Assembly: GCA_026018925.1 (NCBI GenBank)
Contig: JAKSZU010000029.1
Location: forward strand, 11,073,378 to 11,137,377
Direction: 5' to 3'
Length of the DNA: 64,000 nucleotides
Origin: Tupaia tana
Lineage: Eukaryota > Chordata > Mammalia > Scandentia > Tupaiidae
Shown here: positions 1-10,465 of the stretch, in pieces
How the letters are laid out: each line of letters opens with the position of its first letter
Position numbering within the stretch: position 1 is the first letter of the stretch
Program-made: the position numbers and the translations under genes
Notes under the pieces: generated by a model
Database searches by the model: none
Told to the model about the DNA's origin: nothing
Seen by the model: the letters and a program-made list of their open reading frames with translations, nothing else

Positions 1-47
1 AAGCACACGTGCCTGATGGCAAACAACCTAAATAAAAAAAAAGAAAT
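1..47 (+). repeat. tRNA-SINE, 3' tail fragment
   Basis: Only the end of a long-form SINE is inside the window: the segment reading as a variant of GCACACGTGCCCTATAGC followed by an A-rich tail. Another SINE has inserted into that tail. Confidence 0.7.
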
Positions 48-320
48 TTTTTTTTTCTTTTTTTTGGAGAGGTTTTTCGCTATAGGGCGCGTGCGCTCGC
101 CAGACAGACAGAGAGAGACATAGAGACAGAAAGCGAGAAATCACCCCCCAGGGGGGATGGTCACGCCGCAATCCCTTCTCCTCCATTCTCCTCTCAGGAT
201 CTTGGGCACGCACGCACACGCACCCGGCGTGAGTTTTAAGCCACCGGGTTCGAGACGCGAACCGCGGTCGACTACGTGGGAGTCCAGCGACATAGCCATT
301 ACGCTAACTGCTGGTTCCCA
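48..320 (-). repeat. Long tRNA-derived SINE, young subfamily
   Basis: Reference copy for the family. Read on the minus strand it starts with a tRNA-like head of about 75 bp: A box TAGCGTAATGG and a B box reading GGTTCGCGTC in this copy (GGTTCGAGTCC in older copies). A body of about 170 bp follows, with the landmarks GGAGAATGGAGGAGAAGGG, a C/G run, a CT-rich stretch (CTGTCTCTCTCTGTCTGTC) and GCGCCCTATAGCGAAAAACC, then poly(A). The head is a Pol III internal promoter. Copies are mobilised in trans by LINE-1. CpGs are largely intact, so this copy is young. Confidence 0.93.
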
Positions 321-837
321 AAAAAAAAATTTTTTTTAAAGGCATGTGACAAATCTAACACTATTTCATGAAAACATACAGCAAATAGAAGGTAACTTCA
401 TACAGTGAACAGAAGGGAACTTACTCGGGCTGACAAAGGGCATCCGTAACAAACATACAGCTACAAAGATATGCTTTTTTCTTTTCAGAACCAAATTTTT
501 TACTTTTTTTTTGTATTCAATCATGAAATAATCAACTAACAAATAAAAAATACACAACAAATCAACAATTAGCTTAAAATTGAGATGAATAGAAATGTCA
601 TCATGCATACTTTAATCCTAATAAACATATATAATTAAACCAAGTTGTGAAATAACTTGCTACACAACAGAATTTAATTTAATAATGAACATGCTCTATT
701 TCTCCCTCCTTTTATTTATTTTTTATATTTTTCTATCAAATGTTTTCTAAGATCATACTTAATAGTGATAGGATGCTTTTCCCCATAAGATCAGAACCAA
801 AACACAGTAATTTACTCTTTTTCTTAAAAAAAAAAAA
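321..837. other. AT-rich stretch, nothing recognised
   Basis: AT-rich sequence with no open frame, tRNA or repeat that I can name. Confidence 0.5.
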
Positions 838-978
838 ATTACTTATTTTTATTTATTATTATTTTTTAACTTGACAGGGAGGGTGGAGTAAGAGAGCAAG
901 CCTCCTGGTCTGGGACTCAAACCATGGTTGCTCATGTGAGAGTGCAGTGCCTTAATTACCATACCACCTACTGGCCCC
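838..978 (-). repeat. Short-form tRNA-SINE
   Basis: Reference copy for the short form: on the minus strand a tRNA-like head (GGCCAGTAGGTGGTATGG, B box GGTTTGAGTCC) runs straight into a CT-rich segment and an A/T-rich tail. The 170-bp body of the long form is missing. This copy is diverged and old. Confidence 0.8.
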
Positions 979-1169
979 TAGTAATCTATTCTTACTACAT
1001 GGTATCAGATGTTCTAGCCAAGAAAATTGGACTAGAACTAAATAAGAAAGTAAATAAATGGCATCCAGATTTGAAAGGAAGAAAAACTATTTATAAGTGA
1101 CACATTGAATAGAAACATACTATATACAGAAAATCCTAAGAAATACACTACTTTAGAATTAAATGAGTC

Positions 1170-1430
1170 AGGACCAGTGGATGGCGTAATGGCTACGTCA
1201 CTGGACTCCCACGTAGTCGACCGCGGTTCAAGTCCCAGACCCGGTGGCTTAGTCTCGCACCAGTGCGTATATGTGCTTGCCCAGGATCCCAACAGGAGAA
1301 TGGAAGAGAAGGGACTGTGGGGTGGCCATATCCCTGGGGGGGGGGGGGGGTGACTTCTCACTTTCTGTCTGTCTTTCTGGCAAGCACACCCGCCCTATAA
1401 CAAAAACCTTTCCAAAAATAAATAAATAAA
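1170..1430 (+). repeat. Long tRNA-SINE
   Basis: Head to tail complete, with a run of 16 G in the central C/G tract and an (AAAT)n tail. Confidence 0.9.
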
Positions 1431-1639
1431 TCATTAGACAAGTCTACTAAAGTTAGAGGTACATACACACAAAATCAACTGTATTTCTATATGCTTGTAA
1501 TGAACTATTTTCAAATACCATAAATAAAACAAATTTATTTCCAAAATCACCATCATCCAATATGTACAAGTCAATTTGGTGAAAAACCCTGGAGAAACTC
1601 TTAACAAAAGAAAAATGCATCCCATAATCATGGATCAGA

Positions 1640-1795
1640 AGGTTTAATGTTATTAAAACACCAGTACTCCTACTCCTCCATGTGGACAGAAGTCTGACTG
1701 CTTTTTCCTATTTTTCCAAAGTCCTTTCCAGAGGGTCTAGGGGGAGTCACGCACACAAACAACAGACCATTTTTTCCCATACACAAATAAATCTT
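1640..1795. repeat. Unidentified interspersed repeat, copy 1
   Basis: Shares the block GTCTGACTG..TTTTTCCTATTT, CAAAG..CTTTC and AACA.ACAGACC, in the same order, with 15,400-15,500. Two diverged copies of one repeat; the family is not recognised. Confidence 0.45.
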
Positions 1796-1857
1796 AGTCC
1801 ATGTTGATTTGTTACTAGAAGGGCTTTGAAAATAAAAGTTTTAGAAAATAACTGTCT

Positions 1858-2098
1858 GGGGACCAACAGATGGCATAATGGTTATGTCACTGGATTCCCA
1901 TGTAGTCAACTGCAGTTCAAGTCCCAGATCCTATGGCTTAAAACTCAACACCAGGCACATGTACATCTGTGCCCAAAATCCAAAAGGAGAATGGATTGTG
2001 GCGTGGCCATCCTTCCTGGGAAGTGACTTCTTGCTTTCTGTCTCCGTCTCTCAGGTGAGCATACACACTCGATAGCAAAAAATCTCTCTTAAAAAAAG
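1858..2098 (+). repeat. Long tRNA-SINE, old
   Basis: CpGs decayed to TG/CA throughout; ends in poly(A) followed by a poly(G) run at 2,101-2,111. Confidence 0.88.
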
Positions 2099-2111
2099 GT
2101 GGGGGGGGGGG

Positions 2112-3215
2112 AATTAACAGTCTGAGAGAAGGGTAAGATGGCTAACTAGAGTGACCTGGTGTACTTCCTTACCACTACCACAACAACAAATCAAAGAGTT
2201 AATATCTGATATTTACCCAGAGTAAAAAGGAGAATACTGGTGTGCAGTGAGGATGTGGCAGAGTTGCCAGGACACACTGAGATTCATGATGGACCTATGA
2301 AAAATGAAAAGAAGTGCTCTACATATACTGCCTCATTTCCCCAGTCAGTAGTAGTTCAGAGACAAAGGGACTTCAGTGGCAGAAAGAAGTGAGTGGGAAG
2401 CCTCTAATGATATCAGTCACCTGAGGCCTTTGGTAAATAAAGATCCTACAGTCCCCACAGGCCCTGAGCCCAATTCAAGAAACTACTGATAGGTTCAAAT
2501 CCTGTGTGGCCCTGGAAGAGAGCATAGCTCACATTTTGCCCTCCCCTACTCAGGGTGCTGCTTCATAGTGCCACCCTGAGATGTTACTCCATTAAACTCA
2601 TGAAGTCAGGACCCCAGCCACACTGTTTTACAGCAGTAGCTTCACCCACCTGGGCTATCGAGTCAAGCCCTCTGCTAGCATTCACCTATGCTTCAGCCAT
2701 CCAAACTGCCAAGTCAAGCCCCACACCAGCAGACAGCCATGCCCAGCTCGCTGCAAGCAGCTTCACCCATTCGAAATGGAAAGTCAGTCCCTGCACCAGC
2801 ACTAGTCACTGGCTGTGCCTTTGTCCACCAAGAGTCAACTAAGACAGGTAAACAGCGCTGTGACCAGTCACCTGCCAATACCAAGAGCAGTCAGACCACC
2901 TACAGCTAACCAAAACAGTCTAAAGATCTGCATCAACCTCAAACTGTGTTGGGAATTAAGCAGTGATTCTGCCCAAATGCAAATCAAACCTTTCTTTACT
3001 AGAGTAAGGGCATAGCTGGTAAACTGATGCCATAACCTCCAGCTGCCTGGACCACTCCAGCACTCAAGTGACATTGCTGATGTTGAATACAACTGAAGGA
3101 ACTATAGGGAGATTCCACAACTACATTCATTCAAAATAAACCCAATGCACACAACTCAGCTGAGATCCTGTGATCCATCTCAGAAGAAAGCCTTCCAACA
3201 TGAAAGTCACAGGAT
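2112..3215 (+). repeat. Probable old LINE-1 5' region
   Basis: Begins GAGAAGGGTAAGATGGCTAA, the way mammalian LINE-1 5' UTRs begin (AAGATGGC), and is followed by 1 kb of moderately GC-rich untranslated-looking sequence. ORF2-like sequence in the same direction follows at 3,555. ORF1 is not visible between them, so an internal deletion is likely. The call rests on its start and its neighbour. Confidence 0.4.
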
Positions 3216-3344
3216 AAAATTACTAAAGGCAATAGTTTCACCAGATACACAAACATTAATAGAATGATACAAGATACATACAAGGGCAAGGTAACATAAA
3301 ACTTTCAAATGAACATAATACCTTTTCAGTAAATTATTGTGTTT

Positions 3345-3452
3345 ATCTGAAAGCCCAAAAGGAGGGAGAAATGGAGTAACCATTCCCCATGGGAGGTGCT
3401 TTCCCCTCTCACTGTCTTGTGAGCACATGTGCCCTTTAGCCACAATAATTAA

Positions 3453-3483
<31 letters not shown>

Positions 3484-3486
3484 ATG
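3345..3486 (+). repeat. tRNA-SINE, 3' part, old
   Basis: The landmarks GAGAAATGGAG, CACTGTCTTGTGAGCACATG and TGTGCCCTTTAGCC are present and the tail is (AAAT)n. The tRNA head is not recognisable. Confidence 0.65.
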
Positions 3487-3554
3487 AAATACAAAACTAG
3501 AAAACAATCAACAAAATGATTTAAGTTCATGCCTATCAAAAATAACCTCCGATA

Positions 3555-4541
3555 TAAATTAAATTCCCCAATCAAATGATAGAGTCTGGCTGAATGAATA
3601 AAAAATTAAGACCCTATACTATATACTGCTTACAAAAAATTCATCTCACCTATAAAGACATACACAGGTCAGGCTGACTTGGTGATGCATTGGTAACACA
3701 CAGCTTAAGCTGGATCTGTGTGTAAGTTCACAGGTACACTTCCCCAGACAACATGTAAATGCCTGGCATGTACACCCATGACCTTGGCTAGTTAGGAAGG
3801 CTAGATGAGAATCATGGTATAAGATCCTGTTGTGGATACTTTTCTTATTATTGTGAAAAAAATAAATTTCTAAAAAACAAAACATAAAAGAAGACACAAA
3901 GACTGAAGGAAAGCAAAAGGATATTTTATAAAAACCAAAAGCAAGCAAGAGTACTTATGCTTATATCAAACAAAACAGACTTGATGTCAAAAATCTGTAA
4001 AGACAAAAAATGTCATTATGTAGTAATAAAGGCATCAATTCAGCAAAAGGATATCACGATTATAAAGACATGGACTCAATGCCAGAACACCCAAATACAT
4101 AAAACAAATATTACTAGCCATAAACGGAGGGATAGACTATAAGACCATAACAACTGGGGATGTAAACACCCCACTCTTGGCAATGGGTAGATAGATTACC
4201 TAAAACAAAAAAATCGAAGAATGCACAATAGACTAAATGGACCTAAGATATTTACAGAACATTTTATCCAACAGCTTCAGAATACAGTTTTGTCATCAGT
4301 ACACAGAATATTCTCCAGGATACCTTGTGTATTAGGCAACAAAATAAAAATCCAGAAATTAAAAGGAATTGTGAAAAATATATAAATTCATGGAAACGAA
4401 ACATTTCTGAATGACTACTGGGACAATGAAAAAAATAATAAAAAAACTTCATTAAAACAAGTAAAAATGAAGATACATCATGCCAAAATCTATGAGAAGC
4501 AAAATCAGAAGGTAAAATGTATAGTAAAAAGTACTCACATT
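3555..4541 (+). repeat. Old LINE-1, ORF2 endonuclease region
   Basis: Plus-strand sequence follows the ORF2 endonuclease region of old mammalian LINE-1: a segment like TTCATCTCACC(T)ATAAAGACA, then GATGTAAACACCCCACTC (the GDFNTPLS region) and AATGGACCTAAGATATTTAC, ending with CATTTCTGAATGACTACTGG. No frame is open over any length; it is a fossil. A SINE-like insert with a poor tRNA head may occupy 3,667-3,860. Confidence 0.7.
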
Positions 4542-4555
4542 AAGAAAATACCAAG

Positions 4556-4797
4556 GGACCAGCTGTTATCGTAATGGCTATGTCGCTGGACTCCAATGTA
4601 GTCGACCGCGGTTCTAGTCCAGGACCCAGTTTAAAACTCACGCTGGGCGCACGTGTGTGCTTGCCCAAGACCCCGAGAGGAGAATGGAGAAATAGGGATT
4701 GCGGCGTGGCCATTGCCACTGGGGGTTGATTTCTCTCTGTCTCTCTCTGTCTGGTGAGCGCATGCGCCCTATAGCAAAAACCTCTTAAAAAAAAAAA
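4556..4797 (+). repeat. Long tRNA-SINE with target duplication
   Basis: Flanked by the perfect 14-bp repeat AAGAAAATACCAAG at 4,542-4,555 and 4,798-4,811. It landed exactly at the border between the old LINE-1 and the YBX1 retrocopy. Confidence 0.93.
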
Positions 4798-4811
4798 AAG
4801 AAAATACCAAG

Positions 4812-5137
4812 ATGGGAGTTCGATTGGTAGCGGGAGCAGAGTGGACCCGAGAAAGCCCTGAGCAGTCCCACCGAAGCCACTGGCCTAGTTACCATCACAC
4901 CCCGTGGCCTAGTTACCATCACACCCCGGGAGGGGCCACCGCTGCCGCAGTCAGCCCCAGTCACCACCACCTAACCATGAGCAGCGAGGCAGGGACCCAG
5001 CAGATGCCCACCGCTCCAGCCCTCAGCGCTGCCCACACCAAGCCCAGCACCACAAGCAGCGGTACAGGAAGCAGTGGCCCAGGAGGACTCACATCGGCGG
5101 AGCCCACTGGCAAGGACAAAAAAATCATCCCAACGAA
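4812..5137 (+). pseudogene. YBX1P: YBX1 processed pseudogene, 5' part only
   Basis: The YBX1 5' UTR is recognisable (GTTCGATTGGTAGCGGGAG, then GGCCTAGTTACCATCACACC, the latter tandemly duplicated here). From the ATG at 4,978 it reads [20 protein letters not shown], then [20 protein letters not shown], then KDKKIIPTK. This follows the YBX1 N-terminal alanine/proline domain (MSSEAETQQP..APALSAADTKP..GGLTSAAP..DKKVIATK), joined across the coding exon 1/2 boundary without an intron. The copy stops at the start of the cold-shock domain and runs into LINE-1 ORF2 sequence with no 3' UTR or poly(A). YBX1 is a DNA/RNA-binding Y-box protein; this fragment cannot make it. Confidence 0.9.
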
Positions 5138-5139
5138 AA

Positions 5140-5243
5140 AGAAAGAAGTCATATATACATATATGTGAAAAACCAAAGAACTCTCCAAAAGATACCTAAC
5201 AACTGATAAATTCAGTAAAGTTGTAGCATATAAAATCAACCTA
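5140..5243 (+). repeat. Old LINE-1, ORF2 reverse transcriptase fragment
   Basis: Matches the part of ORF2 just after the FADD motif: AAAAACC(A)AAGAACTCTCC, then AACTGATAAATTCAGTAAAG, then ATAAAATCAACCTACA (residues like KVAGYKIN). Same strand as the endonuclease region at 3.6-4.5 kb, so probably the same element with a large internal deletion. Confidence 0.65.
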
Positions 5244-5247
5244 CAGG

Positions 5248-5500
5248 GCTGGCACCATGGTCTGGTGGTTAAGGAAGCCAGATACCATATGGCTAACCCT
5301 GTGGTTCAAGTATCAGTCCTGATTACTCGAAAAACATCGTGTTCACATATGCATACATGCCCAGAACCCTGACAGAATGGAGAAATGGAAAAGGGATTGT
5401 GGTACAACCATGCCCCATGTGGGGGAGGGTACGTTCTCTCTCTCTCTCTCTCTCTCTCTCATGAGTGCACATGACCTCCTGCAATTAAGGGGGGAAAAAG
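5248..5500 (+). repeat. Long tRNA-SINE, old variant
   Basis: Head GGCTGGCACCATGGTCTGGT with B box GGTTCAAGT; the body contains a (CT)n run at 5,435-5,460. Confidence 0.8.
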
Positions 5501-5514
5501 TCCAACTAGAAGAG

Positions 5515-5718
5515 GGACCAGCAGTTAGCGTAATGGCTATGTCGCTGGACTCCCATGTAGTTGACTGTGGTTCGAGTCCCGGACCTGGTGGCTTAAGACT
5601 CACGTCGGGCCATGTGCATGCATGCCCATCCCCTGTGGGGGATGATTTCTTGCTTTCTGTCCCTCTGTCTCTCTCTGTCTGGGGAGCGCATGCGTCCTAC
5701 CTCTCAAAAAAAAAGTAG
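5515..5718 (+). repeat. Long tRNA-SINE with internal deletion
   Basis: Head near consensus, but about 50 bp of the body between GCATGCCCA and the C/G tract is missing. Target duplication CTAGAAGAG at 5,506-5,514 and 5,719-5,727. Confidence 0.9.
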
Positions 5719-5796
5719 CTAGAAGAGAGGCTCTGATTATTTACAACAGTCACGATAAATATCTGAAATGGTACATATGTGCCTTAGATCGTTATA

Positions 5797-6044
5797 CATT
5801 TTTTCATTATTTTTAGCAGTTTTAGCCATAGGGTGTATGTACTCGCCAGAGAGATAGATAATGAAAGGGAAAGTGAGAAATCACTGCCAAAGGGGATGGC
5901 CACACCACAATCCCTTCTCTTCCACTCTCTTCCTGGGATTTTTGGCCATGTGCCCACTTTGAATTTCAAACCAGGTCCAAGACTCGAACCCTAGTCAGCC
6001 ATGTGGGAGTCCAGTGATGTAACCACTACACCATCTACTGGGCC
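5797..6044 (-). repeat. Long tRNA-SINE
   Basis: Tail at left; the head ends TAGATGGTGTAGTGGTTACA on the minus strand. Confidence 0.87.
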
Positions 6045-6052
6045 CTCCCCCC

Positions 6053-6315
6053 TTATTTTTAGTTTGCTATAGAGCACATTCACTCACCAGTGAAAGATGA
6101 GGTTGAGAAGGGGCAGGGCAGGGCAGGGAAGGTAGAGAAGTCAGAAATCACACCTACAAGGGGGACGGCCATGCTGCAATCCTTTCTCTTCCATTCTGAA
6201 TCCTCAAGATTTTGGGTTTGCAGATAGCATTCACAGGTGCCGGTGCAATTTTCAAGCTGCTGGGTTTGGGACTCAAAAGGCAAAGTCAGTCATATGGGAT
6301 CCAGCCACCTTAACC
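6053..6315 (-). repeat. Long tRNA-SINE, old
   Basis: Contains a small GGGCA triplication at 6,111-6,128. The head is strongly diverged. Confidence 0.75.
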
Positions 6316-6442
6316 TCCTCCATTTCACATTTTATATATAAATATGCGGAAAACATCCAATATTCCATAAATATATACAAATATTATGTCAACTAAAAAT
6401 TGTTAAAGAACATTAAAGCACATTAAAAGTAATCTCTGGTTG

Positions 6443-6690
6443 GGACCAGCAGATGGTGTAATGGTTACATCTCTGGACTCCCACATGGCTGACCGCAGTT
6501 CAAGCTTCAGACCCAGAGGCTTGAAACTCACGCTGGCCATGTATGTGTGCATGCCCCAAATCTTGAAAGGACAACGGAGAAGGGACTACGGTGTGGCCAT
6601 TCCCGGAGAGGAGGGGGAGTGAATTCTTACTTTCCTTCTTACTGTCTCTGGCGAGTACACGACCCTCTTTAAAAAATAAAAAGTAATTTA
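6443..6690 (+). repeat. Long tRNA-SINE
   Basis: Head GGGACCAGCAGATGGTGTAA, body landmarks present, tail AAAAAATAAAAAG. Confidence 0.88.
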
Positions 6691-6782
6691 TGGCATGGCC
6701 ATGAAAGTGCAAACAAGAGGGTGCCACTGTGCAAGACTGGGCCACATGGGAAGCTTGTATTTGGTTCATAACTGATCTAAAC

Positions 6783-6880
6783 AGGCTGGGTATGGTGGTA
6801 GGCAACTGCAATCCCAGCTAACTTGGGAGGCTGAGGCAGGAGGATCATGAAACATGGGGACACTGTCAAAAATAACTCTC
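6783..6880 (+). repeat. 7SL-derived SINE, short monomer
   Basis: Reads GGCTGGGTATGGTGGTAGGC, then AATCCCAGCTAACTTGGGAG, GCTGAGGCAGGAGGATCATG and GACACTGTCAAAAATAA. This is the left end of 7SL RNA/Alu (GCCGGGCGCGGTGGC..TCCCAGCTACTCGGGAGGCTGAGGC) joined to an Alu/B1-like 3' end (ACTCTGTCTCAAAAA). At about 95 bp it is shorter than a FLAM monomer, so the centre is deleted. It is the only such element I see. Confidence 0.85.
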
Positions 6881-7109
6881 TTTCATAAAACACACACACA
6901 CACTCCACTTGACCTTTACTAAAATTAACTTTCTTGATGTCCTAAAATATGTCTAAATAAGGTATAAAGTATTAAAATAAAAAGTATATACTGAACGATA
7001 TCAAAGAGTAATGGAATATACAGAAAAATTACATATATATATTACATATATCCTTGGAAAGGAGACTCAATATTGCCATGAGGTAAACTCTCTCAATAAA
7101 TCTAGTGTT

Positions 7110-7372
7110 GAAGCCAGCAGATGGTGTAGTGGTTACATAACTGGACTCCCATGTGGTTGGCCATGGTTAAAGTCCCAGACCTGGTAGCCTGAAAATCAAG
7201 CAATGTGTGCCAAAAATCCTGGGGGAATGGAGAAGGGATTGAGGTATGGCCACCTCTCTTGGGGAGTGATTTCTCATTTTCCTCACTGTCTCTATCTCTC
7301 TCTCTGCAGTGAGCACATATGCCCTAAGGCAAAAAAAAAAAAAAAAATCTTTATTTAAAAAAATTTTTTTTC
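7110..7372 (+). repeat. Long tRNA-SINE with target duplication
   Basis: AAATCTAGTGTT occurs at 7,098-7,109 and 7,373-7,384. The tail is mixed poly(A)/T. Confidence 0.9.
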
Positions 7373-7435
7373 AAATCTAGTGTTTTATTAAATACCATGA
7401 AACTCACAAACTGTTCACTGAACTAAAGAAAAAAC

Positions 7436-8150
7436 TACAGGCACTCCTTATTTAATGACCAAATTCCATTCCTACAACTAAGTTGTTAAGTGAACTGGTT
7501 AATAAGTGAGGAGCTTCAAGGTGGATGTCTTGTGATGTGTTATGGCACCACAGGGCATATACTTTTCAATAGATATCACGTGACACCAAACTAAAATAAT
7601 GTAATTCTATCCATACAGAAAGCACACATTAGATAAGCAAAAGAAAGCCTCAAGACACGTCACAACACAATAATATAAATCCTGCAGAATTGTGGGGAGC
7701 CAAAGAGGAGACATGTGAAATGTGCAGGACATTACCACCAAAATAAGACCAGAGTCTTTATCTGAACATGGCCTTGGGTGGCTGGATTGCTATGAGCAAA
7801 ATGTCTTGGGATTGTTTTGAACTAAATATTCCAAAGTATTGTTACAACAACCTGATAAATTTAGTAAGGACTTAAAACCTTACATCACAAAAGTCTCTAG
7901 AGTGTGTATAAATACTAGCAATAAAGTACATTCGGGGCTGACCAGTATTGACTGGCAGTCCTCCCATTTCTATCCTATCTTCTTGTCTTTCTTTAATCCT
8001 CACCCCCCCCAAACTCAAAAACTGTTTGCCATGGGCGGGTCCGACACAGAATCAAGTTTATTGACTCTGAATACTATGAGTGTACAATAAAGTACAAATT
8101 TATAAACAAAATATGTAGTCTTGAATGACTGCGAACACTTCATGTAGTGA
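7436..8150. mobile_element. Possible old DNA transposon split by an LTR
   Basis: ACAGGCACTCCTTATTTAAT followed by CCATTCCTACAACTAAGTTG recalls the ends of Tigger/MER-type DNA transposons (CAGGT.GTCC..ACTTA..GTTCC). The remainder, 8,047-8,150, lies beyond the solo LTR. Weak call from one end only. Confidence 0.25.
7691..8046 (+). mobile_element. Solo LTR, class II (ERV2, betaretrovirus-like), 356 bp
   Basis: Starts TGTGGGGAGCC and ends GGGCGGGTCCGACA. It is flanked by the 6-bp duplication CAGAAT (7,685-7,690 and 8,047-8,052), the size typical of class II integrations. A TATA-like GTATAAATAC near 7,905 and AATAAA near 7,921 mark U3 and R, followed by a CT-rich U5. No internal proviral sequence remains. 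A fossil solo LTR of moderate age. Confidence 0.8.
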
Positions 8151-8386
8151 ATACTAACAGACTGTAGTAAAGGGAATCCCAGAAACTTGTACAGACTGAG
8201 AAAGGAGATTAAACAGGTAGATCATTAAGTGATGAGGCTGTACTTCTAAAAATGGAAGAAGACAAATATCTAAAAATAGCTTTCTGTATGTGCCTACTTT
8301 CCTCTGTGCAACTGTTGGCTGGATGGTAGCTCTAGGACTTTGTACTTTCAAGTCACCAGAATCATGGAACAGATCAGAAATACCAG

Positions 8387-8640
8387 GGGACACAAGCAGA
8401 TGGCATAATGGTTACGTTGCTGGACTCCCACAGTTGACTATGGTTCAAGTCCCGGACCCGGTGGCTTAAAACTCATGCTGGGCATGTTCTTGTGCATGCC
8501 CAAGATCTCGAGAGAATGGAAGAGAAGGGATTGCAGTATGCTCATCCCCCCCCCCCCCGGGGGGTGATTTCTCACTTTCTGTCTGTCTCCATTTCTCCAG
8601 TGAGCACACAAGCCCTATAGCAAAATCTCTAACATAAAAA
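8387..8640 (+). repeat. Long tRNA-SINE
   Basis: Flanked by AATACCAGG on both sides (near 8,378 and 8,644). It carries a run of 12 C before GGGGGG. Confidence 0.88.
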
Positions 8641-8659
8641 AAGGAATACCAGGAGCTAA

Positions 8660-9450
8660 AAAAGGGGGGGAGAGGGTAAAATATAGACAATTTTTCAATC
8701 AGTAGCTTTTATTGCAACTTTCACAGAGGAATCAGAAACTGGAAGGAAGACACAGACACTAACGTTGCACTTTGGGGTCATTGTAGTAGTCTTAATATAA
8801 ATCACATAAAACAGAGATCCTTTATCACCAATCAAGAGCTAAAGATGTCGCCAGTCAATCTTTTAAATCTACTGAAATGTGGAAAGCACTAAGTACAGCT
8901 AGGAATTTGACAAGAGACAGTCAATGTCTACAGTTGGACCTACAGCAAATGAAGCTTCTGGAAAGGATGACTACGGAACAACAAGTTCTTAAGAGTAAAA
9001 TCAAGTGAATGACAACTGATCTGGATACAAATAATGACTTTTCAGCTTTAAAATCATCAGACAAAAGAAAAGAATTACAACAGGAGAGAACTGAATAATC
9101 AATGTACAAAATTCCTTTAAGAAAATAATGGAGAAAATAAACATATTGTGAAACACTAAAAACACAGTTGCAATAAAATGAGACATGTACGCTTAAAAAT
9201 TTAGAAAGTGACAAAAAAATGAGTACAATAATTTTGTGATGAAAGAATTCATAGCAAACAAGAGTCAAGAAAGGATTACCGGCCAATTATAAAAAATGTG
9301 ATCAAACAGATTGTCAAATACAATAAAACCGTATCATCATAGATTATCTATCTACACAGCAAACTTAGAAATAAATCAACTGAAAGTCTACAGTATCTTC
9401 TTGCTGTGTTAAAACTACCAACACTGTCAATTTCTGAATGATATAATTTT
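8660..9450. other. Unrecognised intergenic stretch
   Basis: AT-rich, with no convincing coding frame on either strand. Minus-strand frames here are short, hydrophobic and low in complexity. No repeat family recognised. Confidence 0.5.
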
Positions 9451-9454
9451 TGTA

Positions 9455-9600
9455 GTCTTAATAGATACCATTTCTGAACTTTGAACTTGACTCTCAGATT
9501 CCAGAACTGTGAGACATAAATGACTATTGTTTAGCCACTGAGTCTACAGTACTTTGATATATCCGCCCCAAAGTAATGAAGATAGGGTGAGACATTCCCT
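9455..9600 (+). mobile_element. MLT1-like LTR, 3' part (ERVL-MaLR)
   Basis: CCAGAACTGTGAGACATAAA, then TGACTATTGTTTAGCCACTG and AGTCTACAGTACTTTGATAT, follow the polyadenylation region of MLT1 LTRs (GAACTGTGAGAAATAAA..TTATAAGCCACCCAGTCT). An ancient fossil; the 5' part of the LTR is not recognisable. Confidence 0.6.
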
Positions 9601-9649
9601 AATACAGGTCAAGGCCTTGAAAACAACACTAATTAAGAAAACAGTAAAG

Positions 9650-9803
9650 GGAATGGCAGGTGGCATGGTGGTTAAGGCACTGGACTCTCACATAGCTGAT
9701 CACGGTTCGAGTCCCAGATCTGGCAGCCTGGTGGCTTGCTTTCTCACTTTCCTTCTCTCTCTCTGTCTCTCTCTGGTCAACCTCAAAAAAATAAAATAAA
9801 ATA
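9650..9803 (+). repeat. Short-form tRNA-SINE
   Basis: Head GGCAGGTGGCATGGTGGTTA, perfect B box GGTTCGAGTCC, CT-rich segment, tail (AAAAT)n. Confidence 0.88.
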
Positions 9804-9804
9804 A

Positions 9805-10255
9805 TGACAACGAATAAAGTTAGACTTAAAAATTCTTAAAAAAAGAAAACAGTAAAAGTAGAGATGGACAGACCAAAGTAAAATAACAAATTCCAAAATC
9901 AGGGCATCTAATTTCTTTATAAGTTTTCATTTTAAGTTTTAATTTCACACTTTAATATCAAAAAAGTAATTTTTCAAATCATAAAAACATGATAAGCAAT
10001 TAATACACAGAAAAAAAGGGCATTTAATTTCATTCTTTCTTAATATCATATAGCAGAAACAAATGTACTTATAACTTCAGCTTACAAATAATATACTTCA
10101 TAAGGTTATTCATAAAATAGTACAAATGTTTACAAAGAACTTACATTTCACGGCTGATTATAAAATACTACTTCCAAGATTGATCTATATAAAGAAATAT
10201 GAGTCTTATCAAAAGAGATGGTAAAACGCATCACAATGTTAAAAACCTCATAGTG
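9805..10255. other. AT-rich stretch, nothing recognised
   Basis: No gene, RNA or named repeat seen. Confidence 0.5.
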
Positions 10256-10256
10256 A

Positions 10257-10420
10257 GGTCTAGTAGGTGGCATGGTGGCTAAAGGCCCTGGACTCCCATA
10301 TGGCCAACCCCAAGAGTCCCAGACATGGTGGCTTGCTTTCTCATTTTCCCTCCCTTGGTCTGTCCCTGTCTGGTCAAATTAAAATAAATAAAGTTAAATA
10401 AAATATTTAAAATAAAAAAC
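10257..10420 (+). repeat. Short-form tRNA-SINE
   Basis: Head GGTCTAGTAGGTGGCATGGT; tail TTAAAATAAATAAAG. Confidence 0.82.
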
Positions 10421-10465
10421 AAAAAACTTCTTGGTGTTCTACAGTAATATCAATAAAGGTAACTT

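Noticed and set aside
48-320. Genuine tRNA genes at the SINE heads
   Set aside because: The heads have A and B boxes, but the acceptor ends do not pair and each runs into the SINE body and a poly(A) tail.
2555-2842. 95-codon frame at 2.6 kb
   Set aside because: It lies in probable LINE-1 5' UTR sequence, lacks any family resemblance, and competing frames overlap it.
3667-3860. SINE-like segment with a tRNA-like start
   Set aside because: The B box is poor and neither body nor tail matches the local families, so it is mentioned only within the LINE-1 entry.
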